A DNA stretch of 64,000 bases from Arcobacter acticola (lineage in GTDB: Bacteria > Campylobacterota > Campylobacteria > Campylobacterales > Arcobacteraceae): NCBI RefSeq assembly GCF_013177675.1, contig NZ_CP042652.1, forward strand, positions 2,232,001-2,296,000, given 5' to 3'. The notes under the pieces are model-generated. The model saw only the letters and a list, made by a program, of their open reading frames with translations. It did no database searches and had not been told where the DNA came from. Positions 25,760 through 35,947 of this stretch are shown here, piece by piece. Position 1 is the stretch's first letter; every line of letters starts with the position of its first letter. The translations under genes were made by a program, and so were the position numbers.

Positions 25760-26551
25760 ATGACAAAACTATTAAAAAATACCCTATTTGAAAATGTTAC
25801 ACATATCAACGAAAGCTTTTCAAAACATTATCATGATACATATACAGTAGGTCTTACTTATGATGGGGTATTAAAAACATATAATTCAAATAAAAGTTTT
25901 GACTTTTATAAATACTCAATTAGAGTAAATAATCCAAATGAAGTACATGAAGGAATCAGTCAACACTGGTCTCACTCAAACTTTTACCCTACAATTGAGT
26001 TATTATCAAATTTATATGAGCAGATATTTTTTGAAAAAAAAATACCATTTTTTGAAAATCATATTATAAATGATAAGGTTTTATTTTTTAAATTACATAA
26101 CTTTTTTGATTCATTTTTCAAAAATGAAGATGAAATTTTAATTGAAACTCTTTTGATTGATTCATTGTCATATTTAATACTACATTTTACAAACTATACA
26201 AAAAACTATAATGATATTTTTGATAATAAAATTATTGTAAAAAGATCTTTAGAACTTATAAATGATTGTATTGATGAAAATATAAGTCTTGATAAACTAG
26301 CTTTAAATTGTAATCTTAGTAAATACCATTTTTTAAGAGTTTTCAAAAAAGAAATAGGTCTAACACCCCACTCTTTTATTATAAATGAAAGATTAAACCG
26401 TGCAAATAATTTAATTAAAGAAGGAATTACCATTAGTGAAGCTAGTTTACTTGTGGGATTTAATGACCAGTCACACTTTACACGAAATTTTAAAAAATAT
26501 TTTGGATACACGCCAACTTTACTTCAAAAAAATAGCAATATTATTCTATAA
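25760..26551 (+). CDS. AraC-family transcriptional regulator, 263 aa
   Basis: The N-terminal half (about 1-150) is a cupin-like sensor region (SKHYHDTYTVGLTYDGVLKTY). The C-terminal domain has two helix-turn-helix units: NISLDKLALNCNLSKYHFLRVFKK and ISEASLLVGFNDQSHFTRNFKKYFG, followed by the family-typical YTPTLLQK. It lies 54 bp before a DMT exporter and an APC permease on the same strand and probably regulates them. The inducer is unknown. Confidence 0.9.
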   Translation: MTKLLKNTLFENVTHINESFSKHYHDTYTVGLTYDGVLKTYNSNKSFDFYKYSIRVNNPNEVHEGISQHWSHSNFYPTIELLSNLYEQIFFEKKIPFFENHIINDKVLFFKLHNFFDSFFKNEDEILIETLLIDSLSYLILHFTNYTKNYNDIFDNKIIVKRSLELINDCIDENISLDKLALNCNLSKYHFLRVFKKEIGLTPHSFIINERLNRANNLIKEGITISEASLLVGFNDQSHFTRNFKKYFGYTPTLLQKNSNIIL

Positions 26552-26605
26552 TTAATTACTTATTTTATATACAATAATCTCCTAAAAATTACAAAAAGAT
26601 AGATA

Positions 26606-27508
26606 ATGACACAAGCAAACAAAAATATATTTTATTTTATGATGGTTTTAGCAATGGCAGGATGGGGTGCATCTTGGGTAAATGCAAAAGTATTAAGTTC
26701 TTATATAGATGAATATCAGATGATGTTTTTAAGAAATTTTTTTACAATAATTACCTTAGCTCCAATATTAGTAATAACTAGAAAATATTTCTATTCAAAT
26801 ACCAAAAGTCTTATTTTAGCTTTTATTGCTGCTATTGTAATGATTGTTTATCTAAAATTCTATTTTTTAGGGGTAAAGTTTGGAACAGCAAGTCTTGGTG
26901 GAGCATTAGTTACTACTTTGATTCCTATTAATACATTTATTTTAATGGCCTTGTTTTTCGGTAAAAAATTACAAAAAAAAGATATATTTGCACTTATTCT
27001 TGGAATGTTTGGGGTTTTAACTATTTTAAATATTTGGAGTTTTTCAATTGAGCAAATATTTACAGAACATAATTTGTATTTTTTAGCTGCATCTATTTTA
27101 TGGCCTATTTTTACAATAATTTCTTCAAAATCGACAAAAACTTCGCCTTTAGTTTTTTCATTTTATATGTATGTTTTTATGACTATTTTACTTTTAATAT
27201 TTTTTGTAGAACCTACAAAAATGCCTTATGCAAATTTTGATTGGATTTTTTGGGCAAATGTTTTATGTGTGGCTGTTGTTTCAACTACCTTTGCCACATC
27301 AATTTATTTTATTGGAATTGAAAAATTAGGTACAAATGAAGTTAGCTCTTTTATATTTTTAGTACCATTTTTTGCAATTGTTTTAAGTGTAATTTTCCTA
27401 AAAGAACATATAAGTTATTCAATTATTTTAGGTACAATTATGACCTTAATTGCTGTAAAAATACTAAACAATATCAAAATATTCAAAAAGAAAGAAAAAA
27501 TTGCATAA
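26606..27508 (+). CDS. EamA/DMT-family transporter, 300 aa
   Basis: Ten hydrophobic segments arranged as two EamA repeats (MVLAMAGWGASWVNAKVLSSY at the start; FLAASILWPIFTIISSKSTK for the second). The family exports or imports small metabolites, including amino acids. The end of the protein (KIFKKKEKIA) is basic and cytoplasmic. It overlaps the APC permease gene by 8 bp, so the two are translationally coupled, with an AraC regulator upstream. Substrate not predictable. Confidence 0.88.
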   Translation: MTQANKNIFYFMMVLAMAGWGASWVNAKVLSSYIDEYQMMFLRNFFTIITLAPILVITRKYFYSNTKSLILAFIAAIVMIVYLKFYFLGVKFGTASLGGALVTTLIPINTFILMALFFGKKLQKKDIFALILGMFGVLTILNIWSFSIEQIFTEHNLYFLAASILWPIFTIISSKSTKTSPLVFSFYMYVFMTILLLIFFVEPTKMPYANFDWIFWANVLCVAVVSTTFATSIYFIGIEKLGTNEVSSFIFLVPFFAIVLSVIFLKEHISYSIILGTIMTLIAVKILNNIKIFKKKEKIA

Positions 27509-28703
27509 TCAAGAAAAAAAGCTAAATACCTTTACTCTTTCAGGACTTATTATTGGCCCTATTTTAGGCTCTGGAGTTATATTACTTCCATCTATGCTTT
27601 ATAATATGATAGGTAACTATTCACTTATTATTTGGGCTATAATTTTATCTTTGGGCTTTATTTTTGCACTTGTTTTTGGAAAACTAGCAATTTTATATCC
27701 AGGTGATGGTGGAGTTTCATTAGCAACTAAAGAGGCTTTAGGTAAAAAGTATCAACTACTTACTTCTTTTTATCTGATTTGTGCTGTATTTTTTGGACCT
27801 GTGGCTGTTTTATTAATTGCAGGGCAATTTATAAAACCTTATTTTCCCGATACTTCTGTGGTAACTTTGGGTTTTTTTATCTATTTAGTAACTTATGCTT
27901 TATTGCTATTTAGAATTGATTTTATTGGGAAATTAATGCTAATTGTAAGTTCTGCAATTACAATTATATTTCTAATTTCTAGTATAAATATCTTACTTCA
28001 AACAAGTAGTTTTTCTTTAGTGATTCCATCCCTTGAGTTTTCACAAATTGGCTACTCTTTTTTATTAGCCTTTTGGGCAATTGTTGGATGGGAAGTAATA
28101 GGTAACTATTCAAATGAAGTGAAAGAGACAAAAACTCTTACAAATGCTGTAATTTTTTCAGCAATCATAGTGTCATTGGTTTATATTTTGATTTGTTTAG
28201 CTATTTTGTTTGGAGATTTTGAGAAAAAAGGAATTGAAGCTTTTAAATTAATTTGGTTAATTGAGCCTATTTTTAAATCATATTCAAATCTAATATTATC
28301 AAGCATATCTATGATTTTGTGTGTTGGAACTTTGATTTTATTTGTAGGTGGAGTTGCAAGACTCATATCATCTTTAAAACTAACTACTTATACCTCAAAA
28401 CATCTAAGTAATAAAACACCAATTGGTGCTTTAAATTTATTATCAATGATTTATATTATTACACTTATTTTAGTGCATTTTGAAGTTTTATCACTTGATA
28501 ATCTAGTAGCTTTTGCAGATGGATTTTTTATTGCAAATGCAATTATTGGACTTATAACTGCTATTGTCATATTTAAAAAAGGATTTCTTAGAAATTGTTC
28601 AATATTTTTAACTTTTTTATTTTTTATAATACTTCTATTTTCAAATATTTTTATATTAGTGCTTATTATTTCACTTTTTATTTTCACATTTTTCAAGAAG
28701 TAG
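27501..28703 (+). CDS. APC-family amino-acid permease, 400 aa
   Basis: A 10-12 helix transporter beginning FTLSGLIIGPILGSGVILLP, which matches the first APC helix with its G-x-G-x-G substrate loop. FAFADGFFIANAI-like segments occur near the end. The start is TTG with AAAGAAAGAAAA upstream and it overlaps the EamA gene by 8 bp. The next in-frame ATG would remove the first helix. Substrate unknown. Confidence 0.85.
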   Translation: MHNQEKKLNTFTLSGLIIGPILGSGVILLPSMLYNMIGNYSLIIWAIILSLGFIFALVFGKLAILYPGDGGVSLATKEALGKKYQLLTSFYLICAVFFGPVAVLLIAGQFIKPYFPDTSVVTLGFFIYLVTYALLLFRIDFIGKLMLIVSSAITIIFLISSINILLQTSSFSLVIPSLEFSQIGYSFLLAFWAIVGWEVIGNYSNEVKETKTLTNAVIFSAIIVSLVYILICLAILFGDFEKKGIEAFKLIWLIEPIFKSYSNLILSSISMILCVGTLILFVGGVARLISSLKLTTYTSKHLSNKTPIGALNLLSMIYIITLILVHFEVLSLDNLVAFADGFFIANAIIGLITAIVIFKKGFLRNCSIFLTFLFFIILLFSNIFILVLIISLFIFTFFKK

Positions 28704-28716
28704 TAAATACTACTTC
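28697..28716. terminator. Hairpin between convergent genes
   Basis: GAAGTAG-TAAATA-CTACTTC is a perfect 7-bp stem that contains the stop codons of both converging genes. It lacks a long T-run, so it is a weak terminator at best. Confidence 0.4.
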
Positions 28717-30011
28717 TGTTGACTTACATACTCATTTGCAATTTTTTCACTTGTAGTTGAAAAGTTTGTTAATCTTTTCATAACTAAAGTTGCTGTTAAA
28801 TCCCCTGTTACATTTATAGTAGTTCGGCACATATCTAAGATTCTATCAACTCCTAGAATAAGGGCAATTCCTTCAAGGGGAACACCAATACTTTGTAAAA
28901 TTGTAGCAAGTATTACAATACCAACTCCTGGAGTACTAGGTGTTCCAATAGATGCTCCAACTGTTGTAAGTGCTAATACAAAAAGTTCTACAAAGCTTAA
29001 ATCAATAGAAAAAACTTGAGCTAAAAAAACAGCCGCACAAACTTGATAAAGTGCTGTTCCATCCATATTAATAGTTGCACCCAAAGGTATAACAAACTTT
29101 GAAATAGATGTTGGAACTTCAAGTTTAGTTTCTGCTGTATTTATAGACAAGGGCATAACAGCCGCTGAACTCGACGTTGAAAAAGCCATAAGCTGAACCT
29201 CTTTTATTTTTCCTAAAAACTCTAAGGGTTTCATTTTTGAAGCTAAATAAACTATTATTAAATAAAAACACAAAATTAAAACTAAACCAAAAATAACTGT
29301 AAATATATACATAAGCATTGAAGAAATAGCATCAAATCCGATTTTAATAGTAATACTACAAATCAATCCAAACACAGCATAAGGAGCTAATTTCATAGCC
29401 CACTCTACAATTTTCATAGAAAAAGCTTGCAAGGATTTAGATAAATCAATCAAAGGTTTTGATTCTTCCTCTTTTAGGCTCAAAAGTGCAACTCCAATAA
29501 AAATTGCCAAAATTACAAAGGCTAAAATATTTCCAGAAAGCTCAGCTTTTGCAACACTTACAGGTATTAAATCCACTAATAAATCAGGTATAGATATATT
29601 TTGAGCCTCTTTTACAACTTGAATATTTGCTACTGACATTTGATTTATCATCTCTTTTGAAACATAAGAACCTGGATTTATAAAAGTGGTAATCAAAATC
29701 CCTATACTTACAGCAAATAGCGTTGTAAAAACAAAATAAGGAATAATTACTAAACCTAGTTTTTTAAGAATTGCAACACTTTTTGCGCTTGTAATTCCTA
29801 AAATAATAGAACTTAAAACTAAAGGAATTACAATCATTTTTATTAAAGCTAAGAAAACATTTCCAATAAGTGCTATCCAAGGAGCTAATTTTAGTGCTAA
29901 CTCATTTGAAATTAAAGCAAAAGCAGAAGGAGAAAGAAGTAAACCGATTACTATTCCACTTATCATTCCAAGTATTACTTGAAACCACAATTTACCTAAT
30001 AGATTTTTCAT
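28710..30011 (-). CDS. DAACS dicarboxylate/amino acid:cation symporter, 433 aa
   Basis: Eight TM segments plus two hairpins typical of GltP/DctA-type carriers. The signatures are AFSTSSSAAVMPLSI (HP1 serine-rich loop), GATINMDGTALYQ (TM7 NMDGT) and ASIGTPSTPGVGIV (HP2), and DRILDMCRTTINVTGDL (TM8 with Asp and Arg-region). It uses Na+ or H+ to import dicarboxylates or acidic amino acids. It is the last gene of the RND efflux operon, 1 bp after the RND gene, which is an unusual partner. Confidence 0.92.
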   Translation of the reverse strand: MKNLLGKLWFQVILGMISGIVIGLLLSPSAFALISNELALKLAPWIALIGNVFLALIKMIVIPLVLSSIILGITSAKSVAILKKLGLVIIPYFVFTTLFAVSIGILITTFINPGSYVSKEMINQMSVANIQVVKEAQNISIPDLLVDLIPVSVAKAELSGNILAFVILAIFIGVALLSLKEEESKPLIDLSKSLQAFSMKIVEWAMKLAPYAVFGLICSITIKIGFDAISSMLMYIFTVIFGLVLILCFYLIIVYLASKMKPLEFLGKIKEVQLMAFSTSSSAAVMPLSINTAETKLEVPTSISKFVIPLGATINMDGTALYQVCAAVFLAQVFSIDLSFVELFVLALTTVGASIGTPSTPGVGIVILATILQSIGVPLEGIALILGVDRILDMCRTTINVTGDLTATLVMKRLTNFSTTSEKIANEYVSQQK

Positions 30012-30012
30012 T

Positions 30013-33000
30013 TTAAACCTTTTTTATTTTAAAAAATAATGCATATAAAACTGGAACAAAACCAAGGGTAAACATAGTTGATATCATTAAACCAAAAATA
30101 ATTGATATGGCCATAGGCTCCCACATAACTCCTCCACTATACCACAAAGGAACTAATCCTAATATTGTTGTTAGTGTTGTTAAGATAATTGGTCTAAACC
30201 TACTAATACTAGCTTCAATAATTGCATCATAAGAGCTAAAACCATTTTGCTCTTCTTCTATTTTTATTCGCTCTATTAATACAATTGCATTATTAATTAC
30301 AATTCCTGAAAGGGAAATAATTCCTAAAAGTGTCATAAAACCAAAATATGAATTTGTAATAAATAAACCAAATGAAACCCCAATTATTCCCAAAGGAATT
30401 GCAGTTAATATAATAAGTGGTTTTCTTACAGAATTAAACTGAGCAACCATTAAAAGTAATATTGCCATAAAAGCAATTGGAAGGTTTACAGCAATTGAAT
30501 CATTTGCTTTTCCAGAAGCTTCAAACTCTCCTCCAAATTCATAATAATATCCCAAGTCAAAAGATTTTGAATACTCATCAAGCCATGGTTTTATAGTTTC
30601 AAAAACAGCTAAAGCATTGTAACCATCTTTTATATCAGAACCTACAATTATTGTTTTTAACCTATCTCTTCTGATGATTTTTGATTCTTCATAAACTACA
30701 TTTACACTAGCTACTTGAGATAATGGAATATTTTTACCACTGCTTTGAGAATAAACATTTATAGTTTCTAATCTATTTATATCATCTTTTGTATTTTCAT
30801 TTGAACGAATAATTATCGGAATTAACTTATCTTCTTTTCTAAAAGTTGTTACTTCAAATCCACTAAGGCTTGTTTGTAAAGAAAGTGCAATATCAAGATT
30901 TGAAATTCCTTCTTTTAAAGCTTTTGCTTCATCTATTTGAATAGTTAATTTTTTATTTCTAAGTCCCCAATCATCTACAATATTTTTAACTCCATCTATT
31001 TTTGCTAATTCTTGTTTTATTTTTGAACTTAACTCAAAAAGTTTATCGGTATCTTTTCCACTAATTCTAATTTCTATTGGTTTTTTAACAGGAGGTCCCA
31101 TTGCTAATGTTTTTGCATTTACTTGCATATCAGGGAAATTTGTTTTTGCAAAATTTTCGATATCTTTTCTAATTGGTGTTAAATCACTATTCTCTTTTGC
31201 ATTTATTAAAATTGTACTATATTCAGCACTTGCAAGTTCTTGCTCATAAGATAACCAAAATCTAGGTGCACTCTCTCCTATAAATGAAACAAAGTTTACA
31301 ACTTCACTCTCTTGTGCTTTTGACATATATTTTTCTTTTATATATCTTTCAATTGTTTGTACATTATTTTTAGTAGTTTCAATAGCAGTTCCAACAGGAA
31401 GATTTATTTCAACAGTAAAAGTAGATTCACTTGATGGTGGGAAAAATTTCTTTGGAACATAATCTAAAAGTTTTAATGAAGCAACAAAAACAACTACTAC
31501 AAAAATCACTACCACTATTTTATTTGTAAGAACAAAATTTAAAAAGCCCCTATAAAAAATCTGAAAATGACTCTCTTTATGCTCTTTTTGTAAATCTTTT
31601 TTCAAAAAATATTTACTTAAAACAGGAGTTAAAGTAAGAGCTAAAACCCAAGAACATAAAAGCGTAATTGTTACAACTTTAAAAATAGAATTTGTATATT
31701 CACCCGTACTTGATTTTGCTAAAAATATTGGCAAAAATGCAGCTGAAGTAGTAAGTGCAGATGTTAAAAGTGGAATTTTTAATTCATTAGCACTTTGAAG
31801 TGATGCTTCAACTACATTTTTCCCCCTTTGCATTAAAACCATAATAGATTCACTCATTACAATAGCACTATCAACTAATAGTCCCAAGGAGATAATAAGA
31901 GCAGCAAGGGATACTTGGTCAAGCCAAATATCAAATATTGACATTATTATAAATGAAGTCAAAATTGACATAGGAATTAAAACAGCAACTATAAGACCAG
32001 TTCGTAAACCAAGAGAAAAAAGCATAACAATAACAACTAAAGCCATAGCTTGAAGTAGATTATTTACAAAATCCCCTACTATTTTTCCTACTATTTTTGG
32101 CTCATTAAAAAGTCTATCAAGTTTTACACCCAAAGGAAGTTTTTCTTGAATTTCTTTTGTAAGTTTGTCTATTTGCTCTCCAAGTTTAATAATATCTCCA
32201 TCTTTTTTCATAGATATTGCTAAAACCAAAGATGCTTTGCCATCTTTTTGTACTATAAATGAACTTGGATTTTTATACTCATATTTTATCTTTGCAATAT
32301 CTTTTAGATAAATTTGTTCTGATGTATTTAAAGGAATTATTGTATTTCCAATTTGAGTTACATTTTCATAATTTCCCGATGGTTCAATTGAAAGTCTATT
32401 TGTATCAACTTTTATATTTCCACCTGAAAGAACTATATTTTTGCTCTCTAAAATATTTTTTAAATAACTTGCACTTAAATTTAATCTCGCCATTTTAGAG
32501 TTATCAAATTCCACATACACAACTTGTGGTTGGATTCCTAAAATTTCAATTTTTGCAACATTATCAAGTCTTAAAAATATATCTTTAGTATCATTTGCAA
32601 TATCTTCAAGTTCTTTGGGACTTAATCCATCACTTGAAATAGAAATCATTGAACCATAAACATCTCCAAATTCATCATTTACTATTGGTTTTGATGTTCC
32701 ACTTGGAAGCTGTCTTGCCCCATCTTCTACTTTTCTTCGAAGACTATCCCAAATTGGTCGCATATTTTTATGTTTTTCTAAAATATTTACAAAAATAATA
32801 GATACACCACTTTTTGAAGTTGATTTAATAAAATCAATTTCACTCATTTGTTGTATCTCTTTTTCTAATTTATCAGTTACAAGTTGCTCAACTCTTTTAG
32901 CACTTGCACCTGGAAAATGTGTTACCACTGTAGCAGTTCTTATGATAAAACCTGGGTCTTTTGCCCTTGGTAAATCTAAAAAAGAGATAATCCCATAAAT

Positions 33001-33066
33001 AAAAAGTAATAGTGAAAAAACAATAGTTACCTTGTCATTTTTTAAAGCAAATGAAGTAATATTCAT
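30013..33066 (-). CDS. RND-family efflux permease, 1017 aa
   Basis: Inner-membrane pump of tripartite export. Twelve TM helices in the RND layout; the start MNITSFALKNDKVTIVFSLLLF and the TM4-like LAALIISLGLLVDSAIVMSES (with the proton-relay acids) are clear. Two large periplasmic domains lie after TM1 and TM7. The sequence is closer to the heavy RND 'HAE1-like, short' type with FPGASAKRVEQLVTDKLE and PPVKKPIEIRISG than to AcrB. It sits between its adaptor and a symporter gene with spacings of 1 bp each. Substrate unknown. Confidence 0.93.
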   Translation of the reverse strand: MNITSFALKNDKVTIVFSLLLFIYGIISFLDLPRAKDPGFIIRTATVVTHFPGASAKRVEQLVTDKLEKEIQQMSEIDFIKSTSKSGVSIIFVNILEKHKNMRPIWDSLRRKVEDGARQLPSGTSKPIVNDEFGDVYGSMISISSDGLSPKELEDIANDTKDIFLRLDNVAKIEILGIQPQVVYVEFDNSKMARLNLSASYLKNILESKNIVLSGGNIKVDTNRLSIEPSGNYENVTQIGNTIIPLNTSEQIYLKDIAKIKYEYKNPSSFIVQKDGKASLVLAISMKKDGDIIKLGEQIDKLTKEIQEKLPLGVKLDRLFNEPKIVGKIVGDFVNNLLQAMALVVIVMLFSLGLRTGLIVAVLIPMSILTSFIIMSIFDIWLDQVSLAALIISLGLLVDSAIVMSESIMVLMQRGKNVVEASLQSANELKIPLLTSALTTSAAFLPIFLAKSSTGEYTNSIFKVVTITLLCSWVLALTLTPVLSKYFLKKDLQKEHKESHFQIFYRGFLNFVLTNKIVVVIFVVVVFVASLKLLDYVPKKFFPPSSESTFTVEINLPVGTAIETTKNNVQTIERYIKEKYMSKAQESEVVNFVSFIGESAPRFWLSYEQELASAEYSTILINAKENSDLTPIRKDIENFAKTNFPDMQVNAKTLAMGPPVKKPIEIRISGKDTDKLFELSSKIKQELAKIDGVKNIVDDWGLRNKKLTIQIDEAKALKEGISNLDIALSLQTSLSGFEVTTFRKEDKLIPIIIRSNENTKDDINRLETINVYSQSSGKNIPLSQVASVNVVYEESKIIRRDRLKTIIVGSDIKDGYNALAVFETIKPWLDEYSKSFDLGYYYEFGGEFEASGKANDSIAVNLPIAFMAILLLMVAQFNSVRKPLIILTAIPLGIIGVSFGLFITNSYFGFMTLLGIISLSGIVINNAIVLIERIKIEEEQNGFSSYDAIIEASISRFRPIILTTLTTILGLVPLWYSGGVMWEPMAISIIFGLMISTMFTLGFVPVLYALFFKIKKV

Positions 33067-33067
33067 C

Positions 33068-34174
33068 TTAATTTCCTAACTCTTTTATATTTGCAATCAC
33101 AACTTCCATATTTTCAAAAACTTCACTCATTCCAGCTTTTAAAACTAAATCATTTTTATCTAAGCCTTCTGTTATTTCAAATCCTTCTTTTATTAGATTT
33201 GCTACTTTTATATCTTTTCTTTTTACAAAATATTTTCCATCTTGATTTTTTAATACATAAACAAAATAGCCATTTTTATCATTTAAAACAGAATTTGAAG
33301 GAACTAAATATTCGATTGTTTTTGTCTTATCTTCCACATCAAAATAAACATCAGCAGACATTCCAGCTTTTATTAGGCTTGAACTATCTTGCAATTTTGC
33401 AATTACTAAATAAGTTTTTTCAGTTTGTGAAGCATATTTTGATATTTCAGATATTTTTGCTTCAAAGGGTTTTGAATCAATAGAATTAAAAAGAACTTTT
33501 ACACTGCTATCTTTTTTTATTTTATTTATAAAAACTTCAGGAACTTGAATTCTTACTTCATCTACTAATTTATCACTTATTAAAATTATTGGTGTTCCAA
33601 GAGCTATATTTTCATTTTCATTTACATATTTTGCACTTATATATCCATTTATTGGAGCATATAAGTTAGTATAAGAAAGTTGTAATTTTGCATACTCTAA
33701 CTCTTGAGTAATATTTTTAACCTTTGCACTACTTGCCCAAAAAACAGCTCTTGCATTATCTATATCACTTACACTTGAGTTTTGATTTATATATAATTTT
33801 TTTGTTCTTTCATAAGTACTTTTAGCATTTTGTAAACTTGCATTTGCTTCACTTAATGCATATTCTATTTGAGAAACCCTTAACTCATAAGGTTTTGAAT
33901 CAAGTCGTGCAATTAAATCACCTTTTTTTACCTCATCACCTATTTGTGATTTAAAATAATTTAGATTTCCTTGTACTTTAAAACTAAGTTTTGTTTGATT
34001 ACTTGAACTAGCAGTTGCATTAAACACCCTATTTTGATTTTCATCTTTTAAAATAGGGTTAATTGCAAAAACAGATTTAACAACATCTTCAACTTTATTT
34101 TCCTCTTTTTTTTGGCAAGCTGCAAAAAATAAAACCAAAACTACTAATATATTTAATTTTAAAAACTTTCTCAT
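33068..34174 (-). CDS. RND periplasmic adaptor (membrane fusion) lipoprotein, 368 aa
   Basis: The signal ends with a lipobox (LVLFFAACQ, Cys about 20). Barrel-sandwich and hairpin: TKLSFKVQGNLNYFKSQIGDEVKKGDL, then a coiled hairpin (residues 100-165), then PINGYISAKYVNENENIALG. The C-terminal beta-barrel/MP domain follows (VKVLFNSIDSKPFEAKI, AGMSADVYFDV). It bridges the RND pump and the TolC-like channel. 3 bp separate it from the TolC-like gene. Confidence 0.92.
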   Translation of the reverse strand: MRKFLKLNILVVLVLFFAACQKKEENKVEDVVKSVFAINPILKDENQNRVFNATASSSNQTKLSFKVQGNLNYFKSQIGDEVKKGDLIARLDSKPYELRVSQIEYALSEANASLQNAKSTYERTKKLYINQNSSVSDIDNARAVFWASSAKVKNITQELEYAKLQLSYTNLYAPINGYISAKYVNENENIALGTPIILISDKLVDEVRIQVPEVFINKIKKDSSVKVLFNSIDSKPFEAKISEISKYASQTEKTYLVIAKLQDSSSLIKAGMSADVYFDVEDKTKTIEYLVPSNSVLNDKNGYFVYVLKNQDGKYFVKRKDIKVANLIKEGFEITEGLDKNDLVLKAGMSEVFENMEVVIANIKELGN

Positions 34175-34177
34175 TTA

Positions 34178-35947
34178 TTAACCTTTAATCGCATTTAATA
34201 TTTTTTCTTCAATCTCTTTTTTCTTATTTTCATCTATTAAAATATCTATTTTCCCACTAAAAAAGTATATTGATGATAAATCAACCAAATAATCAATAGT
34301 AGAAATATTTTCATTTAATTTTGAAACGATATAAGAGTTTTGAGCATCAAGAAGGGAGATGATATTATCTCTTCCATTTCGATACTTATCTTGTATCAAA
34401 TCATAATTCTTTTTTGAAAATTCTAAAGAAGTTTTTGCATAAGATATTTTTTCATAAGCTTTTAGAAGTGAGTCATAATCTTGTTCTACATTTTTTTCTA
34501 TCAAACTTTTTACATTATTGTATTGGAGTTTTAAATTTACAAGTTCAATCTCATTTTTTTCTATACCTAAACTTTTACTTCCACCTTCATAAAGTGGCAA
34601 AGTAAGATTTATTACAGCTTGATACTCTTTATCATCCCAGTATCTTGTACTTTGTGAACCCTCACCGTATCTATCTACAATTTTTTTAGCACTTCCTTCA
34701 AAGGCAATTGTTGGTAAATATCTTGAATTTTTATTCATTTTTAATTCTTGATTTTTTACATTTATTAACTCAGCAATCTGTTTTAATCGTGAATGGGAAT
34801 AAATAATATCATCTAAAAATAACTCTTGAACTTTTTTGTTTGAGATATATTTAATTGCATCACTATTTAAAAGTTTAAAATTATTTGAGTTCATTCCATA
34901 CTCTACAAAAGAGAACTCTTTTTCTATTTGAAGTAAATTTGACAACTCTATTTTTAAAGATTTTAATTGCTTTTTAGAGTTTGAAAGTTCCATATTTGCA
35001 TTTGCTAGTTCACTTTCCCATCTATAAACATCACTTCTATCTTGAACTCCTATTTCTACTCTTTGTTTTGCAAAATTTAGATTTTGACTTATAAAATTGT
35101 GTTTTATTTTTATAATATCATTGTAGTTATTTGCTTTTATTACATTTAGATACGTAACTAAAACTTTATAAAGTATCTCATCATTTTGAGATTTAATACC
35201 ATTTGAGTTTGATAATTCTAATAGTTTTTTGATTTCTATATTTTTCAAAATTTTATCTGAATAGATAACTTGTGTTAATTTCAAACCAACTTCAGCTGTA
35301 CCTTGACTATATAAACCATTACTATATTTTGCCCTATCTTCATCTATTTGAATTAAATTTGAATAAAAATCAATTTGTGGTTTATAATCACTAATTGAAT
35401 CATCTATATTAAGTTTATCAATTTTTGTGTTGTTTTTATTTTGTTGAATTTCAATATTATTTTCAAGTGCTAAAGAAAAAATATCCTTTAAATCTAAAGT
35501 TTTTTGATTGGCTGGAATTATCTCTTCTTCAAATATTTCTTCATTTATTTTATTTTCAATATATATACTATTTGATATTTTTTTCTCTTTTAAATACTCA
35601 AATATTGCTAAAGCAGAAGCTCTTATAAGTCTATTTTCATCATAAACAGAAGATATAAAATTGTATGAAACTATATATGAATTACTATTATTTGTATATT
35701 TATTTTTACTATTTAAAATTATTAGTTTTTTATCATTAAACTTTTTTTCACAATCATTCTTACAAATTTTAATATTATAATTTATACTATCATTACTTGA
35801 AAAAAGGCTATTTGCTTCTTTTTTTATTGCATTTATATATTTATTTGTATTTTCATCTAAAAGTAAATCAATATTATAACTTTGAGCAAAAGATGAAGTT
35901 GCACTTAATAATGCAAAAGATAATAAATATGATTTTAAATATTTCAT
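34178..35947 (-). CDS. TolC-family outer membrane channel with N-terminal extension, 589 aa
   Basis: A signal peptide (LSFALLSATSSFAQS) is followed by about 150 residues not found in ordinary TolC proteins, predicted to be a folded periplasmic-type unit with two cysteines (KICKNDCEK). The TolC fold then starts at LDLKDIFSLALENN (about 158) and shows the repeated pattern of helical hairpins, with KQRVEIGVQDRSDV and KYRNGRDNIISLLDAQNSY typical of the family. The overall length exceeds the usual 430-490 residues by the extra domain. It overlaps the TetR gene by 4 bp. Confidence 0.88.
   Translation of the reverse strand: MKYLKSYLLSFALLSATSSFAQSYNIDLLLDENTNKYINAIKKEANSLFSSNDSINYNIKICKNDCEKKFNDKKLIILNSKNKYTNNSNSYIVSYNFISSVYDENRLIRASALAIFEYLKEKKISNSIYIENKINEEIFEEEIIPANQKTLDLKDIFSLALENNIEIQQNKNNTKIDKLNIDDSISDYKPQIDFYSNLIQIDEDRAKYSNGLYSQGTAEVGLKLTQVIYSDKILKNIEIKKLLELSNSNGIKSQNDEILYKVLVTYLNVIKANNYNDIIKIKHNFISQNLNFAKQRVEIGVQDRSDVYRWESELANANMELSNSKKQLKSLKIELSNLLQIEKEFSFVEYGMNSNNFKLLNSDAIKYISNKKVQELFLDDIIYSHSRLKQIAELINVKNQELKMNKNSRYLPTIAFEGSAKKIVDRYGEGSQSTRYWDDKEYQAVINLTLPLYEGGSKSLGIEKNEIELVNLKLQYNNVKSLIEKNVEQDYDSLLKAYEKISYAKTSLEFSKKNYDLIQDKYRNGRDNIISLLDAQNSYIVSKLNENISTIDYLVDLSSIYFFSGKIDILIDENKKKEIEEKILNAIKG

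Noticed and set aside
33091-33483. 130-residue plus-strand frame opposite the RND adaptor gene
   Set aside because: Leu/Phe/His-rich antisense product without a start signal; the opposite strand has the full adaptor.
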